Positions 16,558-25,087 of a stretch of 44,037 nt of DNA are shown here, one piece after another. The first letter of the stretch is position 1. Each line of letters opens with the position of its first letter. This stretch comes from an uncultured Bacteroidales bacterium (GTDB lineage Bacteria > Bacteroidota > Bacteroidia > Bacteroidales > Muribaculaceae). The notes beneath the pieces are model-generated. The model searched no databases. It saw only the letters and a program-made list of their open reading frames with translations, and was not told the origin of the DNA. Location: positions 1-44,037 of the forward strand of contig CAMWLW010000010.1 in NCBI GenBank assembly GCA_947175245.1. The letters are read 5' to 3'. Both the position numbers and the translations under genes were made by a program.

Positions 16558-17301
16558 TCATACCGGGTCATCAGCTCCGGGATTACGTTCAACAGGACAA
16601 TAATGGTTGTCAGCATTAAAACATTCTACAGCCGTACCCGGAAAATCAGAAATCAAGCGCGCTTTTACTTCATCGTGCTCATCAAAAACTGTAAACCAAA
16701 TAGACCAACAGCCTGCAATTTTAATGTAGTCTATAAGACTATCCAAATCACATTTGCCGTTTTCATATCGAGCCTTAAACTTTTCGGCAATTGCCCATTC
16801 TTTTTTACGATATTGCCAACGTTTATCTTGTGGAGAAGATGTCGCCGGGGTTTTATCAAGCCCTGCAAGTTTAAGCAGTCTTAATGCCTTCTGATAGGAT
16901 CGGCCTTGTAATTCAGGATTAACAACAACGACGCCACCACTATCGTATTTTAAACTTATAAACGTGTTGTTCAAATGTGGAAAGTGACAATTTTCAGGTA
17001 GTTCAACCTTATTAGATTTGTTTCCTTTTCCGTTACATGTCGGACATCCGAGAAGAAAGTTATCCCAGTTATATTGTAAATGGGAATAACCTAAAGCCGG
17101 GTCTTTAGGCAGTATGTGTTCCACTTCGAGCCCTCTTGTGTAGGCAAAAGGAGCTTCACAATAAACACAGTATTGCCCAAGATTTATACAAAGAGGTTCC
17201 TTGGCTTCTTGATATGGGTTGTAGATTGCTTTAATGACATGTGCTGAGCCGTTATCAAGAGTTACCTCCGTTCCAATCGGGAATTTAGTTATCGGTCTCA
17301 T
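16558..17301 (-). CDS. HNH endonuclease family protein, PtuB-like (Septu-type defence)
   Basis: A 247-aa nuclease with a zinc-supported HNH fold: CVYC (Cys45, Cys48), LEVEHILPK (Glu61, His62), NWDNFLLGCPTCN (Asn81; Cys86, Cys89), then GKGNK. This is the pattern of PtuB and related retron/Septu HNH nucleases. I chose the ATG at 17301 (MRPITKFPIG), which is preceded by GGAAAGAAG and overlaps the upstream ATPase gene by 17 bp; GTG at 17310 is an alternative. The tight overlap with an AAA/OLD-like ATPase matches Septu, where PtuA binds PtuB and the complex degrades nucleic acid on infection. Base composition is clearly AT-richer than the flanking genes, consistent with transfer. The C-terminal half has no recognised motif. 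Confidence 0.85.
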   Translation of the reverse strand: MRPITKFPIGTEVTLDNGSAHVIKAIYNPYQEAKEPLCINLGQYCVYCEAPFAYTRGLEVEHILPKDPALGYSHLQYNWDNFLLGCPTCNGKGNKSNKVELPENCHFPHLNNTFISLKYDSGGVVVVNPELQGRSYQKALRLLKLAGLDKTPATSSPQDKRWQYRKKEWAIAEKFKARYENGKCDLDSLIDYIKIAGCWSIWFTVFDEHDEVKARLISDFPGTAVECFNADNHYCPVERNPGADDPV

Positions 17302-18637
17302 CAATAGCACTTCTTTCCATTTTCAACATGGCCACATACGCCGGATCATCAGAAAACTCGACTTCTATCTCATCAAGTCTTTGTTTCACCTTAGTTGCGA
17401 CATCCGAATCACCTTCGCCACTTTTTACCAATTGATAATACTCTTCAGCTGCATTAACCATTTCATCAAACTTGGCACTGCGTCTTGTATCCAAATCCAT
17501 CTCGGTCATCGTTATTTCCTCGATGCTGCGCATATTAGCATCCGTGACACCTTTTTTGCCATCAAGTGTTATTATATTTTTATTCTCTACACTTTGAATG
17601 ATAAAAGGAGAGTGACTTGAAACAATGAATTGAATTAATGGGAAGGCTTTTTGAAGATCGGCTAATATATGGCGTTGCCACCGTGGATGCAGGTACAAGT
17701 CAACTTCGTCAATAATGACGACGCCGGGAGTCTTTTTTATCGCATCTATTCCAAGAAAGCCATTCAGTTCAATACAGCGATATGCTATTTCAGCGACTAT
17801 GCTAATGATGGCTTTAAAGCCATCACTCATATTATCAAACGTTTGATATTCTGATGCTTCTCCTGTGACAGAAACGCGTGCTATAAATTCGTTGTTTTTT
17901 GAATCGACCTCAACTTCTGACATTGCAGGTATCGCATCAGCTAAAGCATTAATAAACGCTTCTTTTGTTCCGGCAAATTCCTTTTCTTTCGATAAATTTG
18001 AATCAAACCGATACAGCCAGTCAAATGCGCTCTTAAAATCAATCGTTTCTAAAAGAGCTGACTTATATGCCTTTTCAATTCTACTCTCTCTGAGTTTTGT
18101 TTTTTGAGACGAGCGATAATCATTATCAATTCTTTTAACACCAAACGAAAGCACTAACGGATAGATGGCATCAATATGTGCATACTGTGAAGAACGTGCA
18201 GCTTCCATCTGTTCTACGTAATCTATCATCTCGCCTGCACATTCCCTTGAATGTGTTGTCTTTGTGCCCCTTAATTCTCTCCACCACATTATTTGATTGG
18301 GGTGTGTCGTTAATTCTTCACCATCATGGTAAGTAGAAAAGAATTCGCCCGTGGCGTCTATACGAGTATTTTCAGGGTTCGGAAAAAAGTCCTTTTTTTC
18401 TTTGATATATCGTTTGAATACATCCCTCAAAGTAAAATTCTTACTGTATGCTTTATCGGAGGTTGGAATTGAATGTAATGACTTCAAATACGCCCCCAAT
18501 GCTATCTGCACGGCATTCAACAATGTCGTCTTACCCGTTGTGTTATTCCCGACAACAACAGTCATCTTAGGATCAAAGTCAAAGGTTTCATTCTCAAACC
18601 CTCTAAAATTACGTATTTTGAGAGAATTGATTCTCAT
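17285..18637 (-). CDS. AAA (ABC/OLD-like) ATPase, PtuA-like (Septu-type defence)
   Basis: A 450-aa ATPase of the SMC/OLD-like AAA group. Walker A is GNNTTGKT (30-37) after the typical KIRNFRGFE opening. The signature-like SDGFKA is at 271-276, Walker B VVIIDEVDLYLHP starts at 306, and the His-switch SSHSP is at 340-344. There is no TOPRIM nuclease domain as in OLD proteins, so nuclease activity is left to the overlapping HNH gene, as in Septu PtuA-PtuB. The middle region (about 60-260) is variable and family-specific. No reverse transcriptase or retron ncRNA was seen nearby, so this looks like a stand-alone Septu rather than a retron effector. It is AT-rich and has its own probable promoter upstream. 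Confidence 0.87.
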   Translation of the reverse strand: MRINSLKIRNFRGFENETFDFDPKMTVVVGNNTTGKTTLLNAVQIALGAYLKSLHSIPTSDKAYSKNFTLRDVFKRYIKEKKDFFPNPENTRIDATGEFFSTYHDGEELTTHPNQIMWWRELRGTKTTHSRECAGEMIDYVEQMEAARSSQYAHIDAIYPLVLSFGVKRIDNDYRSSQKTKLRESRIEKAYKSALLETIDFKSAFDWLYRFDSNLSKEKEFAGTKEAFINALADAIPAMSEVEVDSKNNEFIARVSVTGEASEYQTFDNMSDGFKAIISIVAEIAYRCIELNGFLGIDAIKKTPGVVIIDEVDLYLHPRWQRHILADLQKAFPLIQFIVSSHSPFIIQSVENKNIITLDGKKGVTDANMRSIEEITMTEMDLDTRRSAKFDEMVNAAEEYYQLVKSGEGDSDVATKVKQRLDEIEVEFSDDPAYVAMLKMERSAIDETDN

Positions 18638-18688
18638 ATTTTACTTTGTTTGTTTAATATGTGAAGAAAAGAATTGCTGCCACGATTG

Positions 18689-18696
18689 CAAAGTTA
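18689..18696 (-). promoter_or_regulatory. Candidate -7 element for the PtuA-PtuB operon
   Basis: Read on the minus strand this is TAACTTTG, a perfect TAnnTTTG, 52 bp before the ATPase ATG. The -33 position 20 bp upstream is AT-rich without a clear TTTG. It lies inside the AT-rich part of the gap, after the terminator of the protease operon. Confidence 0.45.
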
Positions 18697-18733
18697 ATAA
18701 TAATTCCAGTATTTTGATAAGATAGTTAACCAA

Positions 18734-18784
18734 TAAACAATGCGGGGCGACTAACGATAGGTGTCAGCCGCCCCGGGTTGTTTA
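18734..18784 (-). terminator. Terminator of the metalloprotease operon
   Basis: CGGGGCG (18743-18749) pairs with CGCCCCG (18769-18775). The stem extends outward as TAAACAA/TTGTTTA (18734-18740 with 18778-18784) across a 2-nt mismatch. On the minus strand the GC stem is followed by TTGTTTATTG. It starts 13 bp after the protease stop codon and marks the right border of the defence cassette. Confidence 0.78.
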
Positions 18785-18796
18785 TTAATGGAGGGG

Positions 18797-21595
18797 TTAG
18801 CGGAGGAGGATTTTGCGGGTGGCGGTGCCACGGCGCTCGATGTAGATGCCGCCGCTGCGCGGATTGTCGACGCGGATGCCTTGCAGATTGTAGTACTCGG
18901 CATTGTCGCTGTCGGTAACCACGGCTTCGATGCCCGACGCGTCCTTGGCTTTGGTCACCACGATGACGGTGTCAGACACGCGCGCATGGTGTGTGTCGTT
19001 GACTGCCTGCACATTATACTCATACTGTGTCTCGGGCTCAAGGTTCTCGAGCTTAATCGACGACACGTCGCCGGTTGAGTAGTCGGTGTAAATCTCGTGT
19101 TGTGACGATGCGGTGACAGTGCCGCCATAGACTATCTTGATGTCGTCGATGGCAATCTTACACTCACCCGCACCTACATACTCGAGGTAGAGGCTATTGA
19201 TGTTCTCGGGCAGATTGGTGTTACCATACAGGCCGCCTTCATAGCCGTCGAGCTCGATGACGTCGATTTCTTTCCAGGCATAGCTGCCGGGAACCATGCC
19301 CTTGACACACAGCCGGGCGCCGGGAGCGGCAGATGACACTGCAAGATGGAAGTAGACTTTCTTGATTGACTCGGGATAGGTTGACGAGAGCAGGTAACCG
19401 GTCTTGTCAAACAACAGGGCAGGTGCCGATTCGCCGCATAGAGCGGGGTCGTCGGTTGTGCCTGACGCATTGGTGCGCCAGCCGGTCGGCAATCCTGCAA
19501 TACCGCCGTCAAAGCCAGCAGACACTTCGTTAAGCGGGGTGGCTTCCTGGCGATAGACATTGAGAATGTAGTCGGTGGCGATATCTAACGGCTCCCAGTT
19601 GGCTGTGAAGTAGGTGTCGCCTACCTCCGAGGCCTCCAGTGCAGCTGTCTTCAGGAAGTCGAGCGTGGGAGGCAGAGTGCACACGGCTACCTCGTTGGAG
19701 GGAGCGCCGTTGGCATCCTCATTGCAGGGCGTGACGGTGAAATAGTACACCTGGTCGGGCTTGAGGCCGGCCACAAGGTAGTTGTCAGTATTGCCCACGT
19801 TGCGGTTGTTCCAGACTATGCGGTGGTCAGAGTTGTAGACGTTGACAAGATAGTATGACGAGTTGGCATCCAACGTCCAGCGTGCGGTGAACGATGTGGT
19901 TGACACGTCATCGTCACTCACCTCCAGGGCGGTGATTGCGCCCGGTGCAGGGACGGGTATGTAACCGCCGTCGAAAATAATGTTACCGTCGACCTCGCGG
20001 ATGTTGCGCAGGGGCACTTTCAGTTCCACTCCTGCCCAGGTCTTCATCGCCGGCGACGTGCGGTGGGTGAAGTCGGTAACCTTGCGGGTGCCGGGAAACG
20101 GGTCACCGCCGCGGCTCTCGCTCGAGCGTATGTCGTCGGCCTCGACGATGTCGATGCACTGGTGATCCTTGTCGTTGTTGACCGTGTTGCTTGTCCACGC
20201 CGACGAGTTGTAGTCGATGTGCCACACGAGCATGCCGTGGCCGGGGAGATACTTGTCCCACCCCGTGAGCTGGCGGTTCTCAATCAGGAAAAATTCATCG
20301 GCCCTGTTGGTGAGGATGACATAACCGTCCATGTTCTCTATGGGGGTCACAGTGAACTCGGCGACCGTTTGGCCGGTGAGCTCGACGGGTTTCATCCAGC
20401 CCAAGGCGTTGCGCTCGAAGATGCTGTAGTTTGGGGGCGTGCGGCTGTCGTTGTTGTAGCTGCCGTGATCCATCACACAAAAGTCGCCCGGGGTGAAAGC
20501 CTCGGTGTAGCTTGTAGGATAGATGTCGGGCAGGCCGAGCACGTGGCTGAACTCGTGCACGAACGTACCGATACCGTCGGGCATCGAACCCTCCCACTCG
20601 TTGCTGCACGCATAGCGGTCAAGTATCTTGTCGTCAAACAGGTAGGTGCCGACGCCGGCCGATGTCACGTTCCATGAGTGTGGCCACACAGTGTCGGCAG
20701 CGCCGCCGCTTGCCTCGCCACGGCCGGCATAGATGATGTACACGTTGTCGATATAGCCGTCACCGTCGCGGTCATACTCGCTGAAGTCGACCTCGCCGTC
20801 GAGCTGCTGACACGCCTCGACAGCCATGAGCTCGGGGTGCTGGTCATCGCCAAAGAAGTCGTTACCGCCATAGTAGGCCATGTTGTGAGACAGCTCTACG
20901 GGCCCGTAGACGTCGAACGTGGGCAGGAACTGACCGTTGGAGTTGTCGATGAACCACCGACGTGCGCTGCCCGTGGCGTTGTGCTTGGTGAAGTTATCGC
21001 CATTGAGCATCTCGGTATAGTAGGCGTTCACGTCGCCTCCATAGGTCACAGCCGGGTTGTTGAACTTGACGTCGGTATATTCGACCAAAATCACAAGGCC
21101 TTTCTGCTCACCGAACACCGGATAGTGCTCGCCGTCAAATAGGCCCTTGCCATACACGTCGTCGACGGTAGGCTTGGTACCGGCGGCTTTGGGTCGTGCC
21201 TTGGCGCTGTGGCGCTGTTTGAGAGATGTCTCGCTCAGCAGTCGGGGTGACTGTAAACGCTCGCGGTTCAATGCCTCGATAAGCGAACCCTTGTTGACCG
21301 TCGACAGGAAGGCGTTGACATCGGCGCCGCGGCGAGCCACGTCGGTGGCTCTGAAGCGAGAGGCCCTGAGCGTACCGCGGCCGTCGGTCTGGCCGTAAAA
21401 TAGTGCATTATCCTCGAGAACCAGTGGGTAGCCGTCGACCGACTGATACCAGTGATGGCGCTCGTCGCCGCGCAACACGACGGTAATCTCAGTACCGTCG
21501 GGCTGCGTGAAAGTTATGGGGCCGGGCTTGGCCGGGACAGCAAGCAGTGTAGCCGTGCCCAGGAGCAAGCCCGCCGTTAGTGTCAGTATTCTCAT
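18797..21595 (-). CDS. Secreted M6-like (immune inhibitor A) metalloprotease with Fn3-like domains and sorting-like C-terminus
   Basis: A 932-aa exported zinc protease. The signal peptide ends near residue 20, and a propeptide-like region runs to about 145. The catalytic domain contains the zinc site HEFSHVLGLPD (347-357), an HExxHxxGxxD metzincin-type motif. An EF-hand-like calcium site, DRDGDGYIDN, lies at about 275-284. After the protease domain two fibronectin III-like modules begin near residues 550 and 650, followed by a jelly-roll-like segment. The tail (about 890-932, EYYNLQGIRVDNPRSGGIY.., ending KILLR) resembles the type A C-terminal sorting signal of the type IX secretion system. 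The neighbouring gene ends in a similar tail. It lies 16 bp after that gene and is probably co-transcribed. Likely role: extracellular protein digestion or processing. Confidence 0.88.
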   Translation of the reverse strand: MRILTLTAGLLLGTATLLAVPAKPGPITFTQPDGTEITVVLRGDERHHWYQSVDGYPLVLEDNALFYGQTDGRGTLRASRFRATDVARRGADVNAFLSTVNKGSLIEALNRERLQSPRLLSETSLKQRHSAKARPKAAGTKPTVDDVYGKGLFDGEHYPVFGEQKGLVILVEYTDVKFNNPAVTYGGDVNAYYTEMLNGDNFTKHNATGSARRWFIDNSNGQFLPTFDVYGPVELSHNMAYYGGNDFFGDDQHPELMAVEACQQLDGEVDFSEYDRDGDGYIDNVYIIYAGRGEASGGAADTVWPHSWNVTSAGVGTYLFDDKILDRYACSNEWEGSMPDGIGTFVHEFSHVLGLPDIYPTSYTEAFTPGDFCVMDHGSYNNDSRTPPNYSIFERNALGWMKPVELTGQTVAEFTVTPIENMDGYVILTNRADEFFLIENRQLTGWDKYLPGHGMLVWHIDYNSSAWTSNTVNNDKDHQCIDIVEADDIRSSESRGGDPFPGTRKVTDFTHRTSPAMKTWAGVELKVPLRNIREVDGNIIFDGGYIPVPAPGAITALEVSDDDVSTTSFTARWTLDANSSYYLVNVYNSDHRIVWNNRNVGNTDNYLVAGLKPDQVYYFTVTPCNEDANGAPSNEVAVCTLPPTLDFLKTAALEASEVGDTYFTANWEPLDIATDYILNVYRQEATPLNEVSAGFDGGIAGLPTGWRTNASGTTDDPALCGESAPALLFDKTGYLLSSTYPESIKKVYFHLAVSSAAPGARLCVKGMVPGSYAWKEIDVIELDGYEGGLYGNTNLPENINSLYLEYVGAGECKIAIDDIKIVYGGTVTASSQHEIYTDYSTGDVSSIKLENLEPETQYEYNVQAVNDTHHARVSDTVIVVTKAKDASGIEAVVTDSDNAEYYNLQGIRVDNPRSGGIYIERRGTATRKILLR

Positions 21596-21611
21596 TGTGA
21601 ATTATCGGTTA

Positions 21612-22772
21612 TTAGAATACGACCTTAGAAGTGATGCTGCCTGCGCGACGTATTACGAGCTGACCGGGGACAGGATTCTCGATAGGCATGCCCTGGAGAT
21701 TGTAGTAACGTGTCACGGTTGTACCGTCGTTGAGCACGTTGTCGATGCCACCAACTGCTGTACCGCCGGGCATGACGATGTAGCTGTCGGCGGCGCCGTA
21801 GTTGCTGCCAACATTATAATACCCATCGGCATCTTTAGCAAATGTTGTGAACGCAGCGTTGACAGGCATGATAACTACCTTGTTCTTGTCGTCGTAGGTG
21901 CAGATGTGCTTGCCCTCGGTACCGGGGGTGATGGCAGCCATAGCATCGTCGACACCAAAGCCGTTGGCGATGTACATGCCCACGAAGTTCTGCACTGAGG
22001 CCAGACCCAGCTCCTCGTCAATAACACCTGTCGACTGAGTGGGGATGATGACACACTCGGGATCAGATATATCGAACTCAAGGTAAGAATCAATCTCCTT
22101 GCCGAAGTATGAGCTCCAGGGGTGGACGAGACGGTAGAGGCCCTCGGTCTCGGTCGAGCGCTCGAGAGCGACCTCAACGGGAGTCTTGAAGCCTATGCCG
22201 AAGCGGGGCAGCGGAGTGAAGAAGCCGCCGTCAAACAGTGTTGCGATGCCGGCTTCCTCCCACTGAGTGACAGGAAGCTCGCCGGTACGAAATAAGAAAG
22301 CAAACGAGCCATATTCTATAAAACCTTCACTCATCAGATATTCACTGTCCATGCTCTCGGCTACCACTCCATAATATTCGTAGTAGGCAAAATCGCCATC
22401 AAAACAGTTTTCCAACTCCACTGGCTCACTGTCGACATTATCATCATAATCAAGATGTACGAACGACAGGAACTGCATTTTGTCGGGGTCAAAACCTACA
22501 CGCTGATTGGGGATAATTACATTGGCTGTAGAGGGGTCAAATGTAGCTTTCAACTCATATTTTCCGAAAACACCGCTAATCACGATTTCATTCTCGGCAG
22601 TTCCCTTCTTTAATGTTACAGGGATATATACTTCGTCACCATCGCTGCCATAAGTCATCCAGTTGTAAGATGCACAGATGCCGTCAATTGTCGAGTAATC
22701 GGGATCTTCAGCTACCGATGTAAAAACTGTAAACGTAATGAAAACCAAAAACAAAGAGTAAAATTTCTTCAT
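21612..22772 (-). CDS. Secreted protein of unknown function with sorting-like C-terminus
   Basis: A 386-aa protein with an N-terminal signal peptide (MKKFYSLFLVFITFTVFTSVA) and no recognised domain. The body is rich in acidic residues and Phe/Tyr and predicted to be mostly beta-strand. Its last about 45 residues, beginning VGGIDNVLNDGTTVTRYYNLQG and ending SKVVF, closely match the tail of the neighbouring metalloprotease, and both resemble T9SS type A sorting signals. A good -33/-7 promoter lies just upstream, and the protease gene follows after 16 bp. The two proteins may therefore be exported together; this one could be a substrate-binding or adhesion partner, but there is no direct evidence. 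Confidence 0.8.
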   Translation of the reverse strand: MKKFYSLFLVFITFTVFTSVAEDPDYSTIDGICASYNWMTYGSDGDEVYIPVTLKKGTAENEIVISGVFGKYELKATFDPSTANVIIPNQRVGFDPDKMQFLSFVHLDYDDNVDSEPVELENCFDGDFAYYEYYGVVAESMDSEYLMSEGFIEYGSFAFLFRTGELPVTQWEEAGIATLFDGGFFTPLPRFGIGFKTPVEVALERSTETEGLYRLVHPWSSYFGKEIDSYLEFDISDPECVIIPTQSTGVIDEELGLASVQNFVGMYIANGFGVDDAMAAITPGTEGKHICTYDDKNKVVIMPVNAAFTTFAKDADGYYNVGSNYGAADSYIVMPGGTAVGGIDNVLNDGTTVTRYYNLQGMPIENPVPGQLVIRRAGSITSKVVF

Positions 22773-22804
22773 AGAATAAATGTATTAAGTGATTGAAACC
22801 GCCG

Positions 22805-22836
22805 CAAAGATATGGCAAATTTCCAATATAAACAAA
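22805..22836 (-). promoter_or_regulatory. Bacteroidetes-type promoter of the secreted protein-protease operon
   Basis: On the minus strand TTTG (complement of 22833-22836) and TATCTTTG (complement of 22805-22812, TAnnTTTG) are separated by 20 bp, an ideal match to the phylum's housekeeping consensus. The predicted start is near 22798, about 25 nt before the ATG. Confidence 0.75.
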
Positions 22837-22848
22837 ATATTCTATAAA

Positions 22849-22885
22849 AAATTGCCACATAAATTAGACATTCATGTGGCAATTT
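22849..22885 (-). terminator. Terminator of the large glycan-utilization operon
   Basis: A 12-bp perfect stem (22849-22860 with 22874-22885, AAATTGCCACAT) with a 13-nt loop. On the minus strand it is followed by a TTTTT run (complement of 22846-22850), so it is a good rho-independent terminator. It lies 15 bp after the stop codon of the last SGNH gene and ends the PUL. Confidence 0.88.
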
Positions 22886-22899
22886 GTCAGCTGTTGTAT

Positions 22900-23985
22900 T
22901 TATTGGAGGAGGGATCGGAATACGGGCTCGAGGGAGTCGGCAAACATGGTGGCGCCGTAATCGGTGAGATGCAGGGCATCGACGGTGTGCTCGTTGCCTT
23001 TTATCAGGCCGGCGGCGGGGAGATAGTGCAGATTCTCATACTTGGCCGTGAGGTCGTCATAGCGGCGGCGCATCATGGCATTGTGACGGGCAGTGGCGTC
23101 GCGCATGTAGGTGTCAAACTGACAGCGGGGATGGTTGAGGCACTCGATGAACAGTATCGGCACATCGGGATGAGCGGCGCGCACGATGTCGACAAACGGT
23201 ATCATGAGGGTGTCAATCTGACCCGACGAGCAGTTGGGCACGAAGTCGAGCACGATGAGGCCGGGATCGGGTGTGGCAGCGATGACTTCGGCTATCTCGA
23301 GGTCGAGCTGACCGTTGCCGCCAAAGCCGAGATTGATGACGTCGCGCTGCAAACGGCGGCGCAGCTGGTTGGTGTGGCTCATGCCGGGACGCTGCACACA
23401 ACCGCCGTGAACGAGGCTCGTACCGTAGTAGACCACGGGCTTCTCGACCTCGGGGAGCGCGATGTGGGGGCACGTGACGTGGTAATCGCCGTCAACGCCT
23501 ACATAGAGGCTGTCGACGCCGTCATAGAGCGACAGGTAGACCATGTACTCGCGCATGCCGGGATCCATATTGTCGATGACACAGGCCTCGGTGACGTGGT
23601 TATTGAGGTCGGGGCGGCCGGTGTTGACAAACGTCCAGGTCGAGTCGGGCTGCAACATGTAGAGGTCGAGGCCACGCACGCCTGTGGGGGTCATTATGTC
23701 CATGGCGCTCTTGAAGATTGACTTCCACTTGAGGTGAATGGCGGGTGCATCGCTGGCAAAACGCACGGCCATGCCGGCCGAGTGGCGACCGAGACCATAG
23801 AGAGCGGGGCGCTTGACCTTGTGCTCAAGCGAGTCGGGCAGACGCTGGAAACGCACTGAAGTCGAGGCGTCGTCGACACACTTGCCGAGCATGGGCATCG
23901 AATCGGTCGAGTGCCAGACGATCTCGCCACTGACACTGCCGGCCCAGGCGAGGATGATTGTAAGAGAGATGAGCAGGTGTTTCAT
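22900..23985 (-). CDS. GxDLY-SGNH hydrolase, copy 1 of 3 (probable carbohydrate esterase)
   Basis: A 361-aa exported protein with a signal peptide (about 1-20). The N-terminal beta domain carries the GLDLYML motif (105-111) of the GxDLY family that precedes Lipase_GDSL_3 domains. In the SGNH domain, block I is YYGTSLVHGG with nucleophile Ser190, the oxyanion/Asn block is GFGGNG (220-225, Asn224), and block V is DALH (Asp336, His339), so the triad is intact. Such enzymes typically remove acetyl or other acyl groups from sugars. Its ATG overlaps the stop of copy 2 by 4 bp (ATGA), indicating translational coupling. It shares most conserved blocks with the next two genes, so the three arose by tandem duplication. 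It differs in some substrate-side loops, for example NCSSGQ near 251 where the others have NVN.EQ. Confidence 0.9.
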   Translation of the reverse strand: MKHLLISLTIILAWAGSVSGEIVWHSTDSMPMLGKCVDDASTSVRFQRLPDSLEHKVKRPALYGLGRHSAGMAVRFASDAPAIHLKWKSIFKSAMDIMTPTGVRGLDLYMLQPDSTWTFVNTGRPDLNNHVTEACVIDNMDPGMREYMVYLSLYDGVDSLYVGVDGDYHVTCPHIALPEVEKPVVYYGTSLVHGGCVQRPGMSHTNQLRRRLQRDVINLGFGGNGQLDLEIAEVIAATPDPGLIVLDFVPNCSSGQIDTLMIPFVDIVRAAHPDVPILFIECLNHPRCQFDTYMRDATARHNAMMRRRYDDLTAKYENLHYLPAAGLIKGNEHTVDALHLTDYGATMFADSLEPVFRSLLQ

Positions 23986-25079
23986 TGCTTGGATAGAATT
24001 GATTGGATGACAGGCTGCAGCGCATCGGCATAACGCAGAAAACCTACGTCGGTGAAGTGGATGCCGTCAACCGACTGCTCGGCGTCATCACCGAGCATGC
24101 CTGGCGTGGTGGGAAGATAGTACATGTTGCCGTAACGGGCCTGTAGCATGTCAAACTTCTCGCGCATGAGGCGGCGACGGTCGTCACACGGCTTCTTGAC
24201 AGTGACATCAAAGCGCTTGGTGGGATAGTCGGGGTCTTCGAGTACGAGAATCGGTACATTGGGGTGACCCTCCCTGATGATATCGACAAACGGCACCATG
24301 AGGGTATCGATCTGCTCGTAGTTGACGTTGGGCACGAAGTCGAGCACAACGAGCGACGGGTCGGGTGTAGCGGCGATGAGCCGGGCTATCTCGAGGTCGA
24401 GCTGGCCGTTGCCGCTGAAACCGAGATTGATGAACTCACGGTTGAGCCGACGCGAGAGTATATTGGTGTGAGCCAGACCGGGACGTGACGCACAACCGCC
24501 CTGCGAGATACTCGTGCCGTAATAAACCACGGGATTGCCTGCCTGGGGCAGTGTCACCACGGGAGCCTCGAGGCGGTAGCCGGGGTCGGTGCCGATATAG
24601 ACGCTGTCGGTGCCGTCATAGAGCGAGAGATAGAGCATGTACTCGCGCATGACAGGATCCATGTTGGAGATGACAGTAGCCTCGGTGGTGGTTTTATAGA
24701 TGTCGGGGCGCGCCGACTGCACGAATGTCCATGTCGAGTCGGGTTGCAGCATGTAGAGGTCAAGGCCGCGTATGCCGGTCGAGGTCATGTGGTTCATCCT
24801 GTTGCGGAACAACGACGTCCAGCGGGCGCTGAGTGTGGGCGAGTCGCTGCGGAAGCGTAAGGCCATGCCGGCCGTGTGCTTGCCGAGGGTGAACAGGTAG
24901 GGGCGCTTGACCTGTGACTCGAGCGAGTCGGGTATGCGCTGATAACGCAGTGATGTCGAGGCGTCGTCGACACACTTACCCAACAGGGGGAGTGAATCGG
25001 CCGAGTGCCATACGACATCTGCTGCCACGCCCGGGAGCGTGAGCAGCAGAGTAATGATTGAAGAGAGCAGATGTCGCAT
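23982..25079 (-). CDS. GxDLY-SGNH hydrolase, copy 2 of 3 (probable carbohydrate esterase)
   Basis: A 365-aa paralog of the flanking genes. The signal peptide ends at about residue 20. GLDLYML is at 105-111, nucleophile Ser190 in YYGTSISQGG, Asn224 in GFSGNG, and Asp338/His341 in VDGIHFTD. All catalytic residues are present, so the copy looks functional. It is 8 bp downstream of copy 3 and overlaps copy 1 by 4 bp. Divergence from the other two is spread through the chain. The region after the EDPDYP motif (about 281-300) and the loop preceding the catalytic Asp-His differ, which would be consistent with acting on different acyl positions or sugars. An exact substrate cannot be deduced. Confidence 0.9.
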   Translation of the reverse strand: MRHLLSSIITLLLTLPGVAADVVWHSADSLPLLGKCVDDASTSLRYQRIPDSLESQVKRPYLFTLGKHTAGMALRFRSDSPTLSARWTSLFRNRMNHMTSTGIRGLDLYMLQPDSTWTFVQSARPDIYKTTTEATVISNMDPVMREYMLYLSLYDGTDSVYIGTDPGYRLEAPVVTLPQAGNPVVYYGTSISQGGCASRPGLAHTNILSRRLNREFINLGFSGNGQLDLEIARLIAATPDPSLVVLDFVPNVNYEQIDTLMVPFVDIIREGHPNVPILVLEDPDYPTKRFDVTVKKPCDDRRRLMREKFDMLQARYGNMYYLPTTPGMLGDDAEQSVDGIHFTDVGFLRYADALQPVIQSILSKQ

Positions 25080-25087
25080 TTACTAAC

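Noticed and set aside
18638-18796. Retron ncRNA next to the PtuA-like gene
   Set aside because: Some retrons use PtuAB-like effectors, but there is no reverse transcriptase gene nearby and the gap is explained by a promoter and a terminator.
22789-23721. Long plus-strand open frame (310 codons) opposite SGNH copy 1
   Set aside because: It runs antisense through a gene with clear signal peptide and catalytic motifs; its translation shows no domain and the composition of a GC-skew shadow.
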